This document shows positions 5,322 through 6,121 of a stretch of 6,121 nt of DNA, one piece after another. The DNA lies in NCBI GenBank assembly GCA_029858545.1, contig JAOUFA010000229.1, forward strand, positions 1-6,121, read 5' to 3'. Origin of the DNA: Betaproteobacteria bacterium (GTDB lineage: Bacteria > Pseudomonadota > Gammaproteobacteria > Burkholderiales > SG8-39). The position numbers and the translations under genes are program-made. Position 1 is the first letter of the stretch, and every line of letters begins with the position of its first letter. The notes beneath the pieces were generated by a model. It was not told the origin of the DNA. It searched no databases and was given only the letters and a program-made list of their open reading frames with translations.

Positions 5322-6121
5322 TTGAACGCTCCGCTCGCCGCTCACCACACCAGGGAAGACGCCGCCGAGGGCGCCTATCTCGCGCGCTTGGGCGAACGCG
5401 TGCGCGCCTGGCGCACCGAGCACGGCATGACTCGCCGCAATCTGGCGATCACGTCGGGCGTCTCCGAGCGATACCTGGCGCAACTCGAAGCAGGACAGGG
5501 CAATATTTCGGTACTGCTCCTGCGCCGCGTGGCGCGGGCGATGCAATTGCCCGTCGAAAACCTCATTCGCGAACACGACAGCGATGCTCGCGCCGGGCGC
5601 ATCGCGCTTGTCGGACTGCGCGGTGCGGGCAAATCGACGCTCGGCATCAAACTCGCCGAGGTGATCGATGCGCCGTTTGTCGAACTCGACCAGGAAGTCG
5701 AGTCCGAGGCCGGCGCCGCGCTCGGCGAGGTGTTCTCGATGTACGGCCAGGATGGATTCCGGCGCTTCGAGCGCCGCGCGCTCGAGCGCGTCCTGCGCGC
5801 GCACGAGCGCGTGGTGATCGCAGTCGGCGGGAGCCTGGTCACCGACCCGGCCACCTTCGACCTGCTGCACGACAACTGCTATTGCGTCTGGCTCAAGGCC
5901 TCTCCCGAAGAGCATATGGCGCGCGTGATTGCTCAGGGCGACATGCGTCCGTTCAAGGGTCGCTCGGCGGCGATCGAGGAAATCCGGCGCCTGTTGAAGG
6001 AACGCGACCGGTTGTACGCGCGCGCCGATCTTTCGCTCGACACCTCGGGCAAACCGCTCCGGCAGGCGCTGGGCGAACTGAGAGTGCGCCTGCATGGAAT
6101 CATTACCCGGGACGCGCCACG
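5322..6121 (+). CDS. boxR: BoxR/BzdR-type benzoyl-CoA-responsive regulator, 3' partial
   Basis: This is a transcriptional regulator of the benzoate genes; family members repress in the absence of benzoyl-CoA. The frame is open from TTG 5322 to the window edge (266 codons, no stop), and most of the protein is probably present. Residues about 20-81 are an XRE/Cro-C1 helix-turn-helix with GMTRRNLAITSGVSERYLAQ (35-54) and the family-typical LEAGQGNISVLLLRRVARAM (55-74). Residues 94-266 are shikimate-kinase-like: Walker A GLRGAGKST (98-106), D123 in ELDQEVE, FRRFE (146-150), GGS (169-171), RP (209-210) and RLYARAD (230-236). The usual GGG is GGS, and the linker between the domains is only about 12 residues. 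TTG 5322 was chosen because it starts just before the conserved region; GTG 5259 is the other in-frame option. Neither has a good Shine-Dalgarno sequence. Divergent from the flavodoxin gene; probably autoregulated. Confidence 0.9.
   Translation, partial: MNAPLAAHHTREDAAEGAYLARLGERVRAWRTEHGMTRRNLAITSGVSERYLAQLEAGQGNISVLLLRRVARAMQLPVENLIREHDSDARAGRIALVGLRGAGKSTLGIKLAEVIDAPFVELDQEVESEAGAALGEVFSMYGQDGFRRFERRALERVLRAHERVVIAVGGSLVTDPATFDLLHDNCYCVWLKASPEEHMARVIAQGDMRPFKGRSAAIEEIRRLLKERDRLYARADLSLDTSGKPLRQALGELRVRLHGIITRDAP

Noticed and set aside
5247..6095. Long minus-strand open frame of 282 codons
   Set aside because: It is the antisense shadow of the plus-strand boxR gene, whose translation has clear helix-turn-helix and Walker A motifs. 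The minus-strand translation has no recognisable domain.
5322..6121. Reading the shikimate-kinase domain as aroK/aroL
   Set aside because: It is fused to an XRE helix-turn-helix, has GGS instead of GGG and sits beside a benzoate-CoA ligase, all of which point to BoxR/BzdR and not a shikimate pathway enzyme.

Overview
The window is GC-rich and densely coding. Its gene content and protein styles suggest a betaproteobacterium or a close relative that degrades aromatic compounds; this is inferred from the proteins and no taxonomic marker gene is present. The clearest theme is aerobic benzoate breakdown by the benzoyl-CoA epoxidation (box) route. It rests on a benzoate-CoA ligase (2977-4554, minus strand) and a BoxR/BzdR-type regulator, a Cro/C1 helix-turn-helix fused to a shikimate-kinase-like domain (5322 to the right edge, plus strand). 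The BoxR gene runs off the window, and a long spurious ORF covers it on the opposite strand, so it is easy to miss.

Layout from left to right: the 3' part of a TPR plus DUF2135 (YfaP-like) protein (1-654, plus); a fumarylacetoacetate-hydrolase-family protein with a twin-arginine signal (754-1782, plus); then three minus-strand genes read right to left, a flavodoxin (4728-5210), the benzoate-CoA ligase (2977-4554) and an Ldh-family 2-oxoacid dehydrogenase (1792-2847); finally boxR, divergent from the flavodoxin. The hydrolase and dehydrogenase genes converge with 9 bp between their stop codons.

Working model: benzoate is activated to benzoyl-CoA by the ligase, and benzoyl-CoA is the expected effector that releases BoxR from DNA. 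Two candidate control regions fit this. The first is the 111-bp boxR/flavodoxin intergenic region, with overlapping divergent promoters and TGCA/GCATT repeats. The second is a TGCA-N6-GGATA site at the presumed transcription start of the ligase gene. The flavodoxin may carry electrons for a redox step, which is inference. The box oxygenase genes (boxA, boxB, boxC) are not in the window and may lie beyond the right edge. The dehydrogenase and the FAH-family protein may act on ring-cleavage-type oxoacids, but their substrates cannot be read from sequence. No RNA gene, CRISPR array or insertion sequence was seen.
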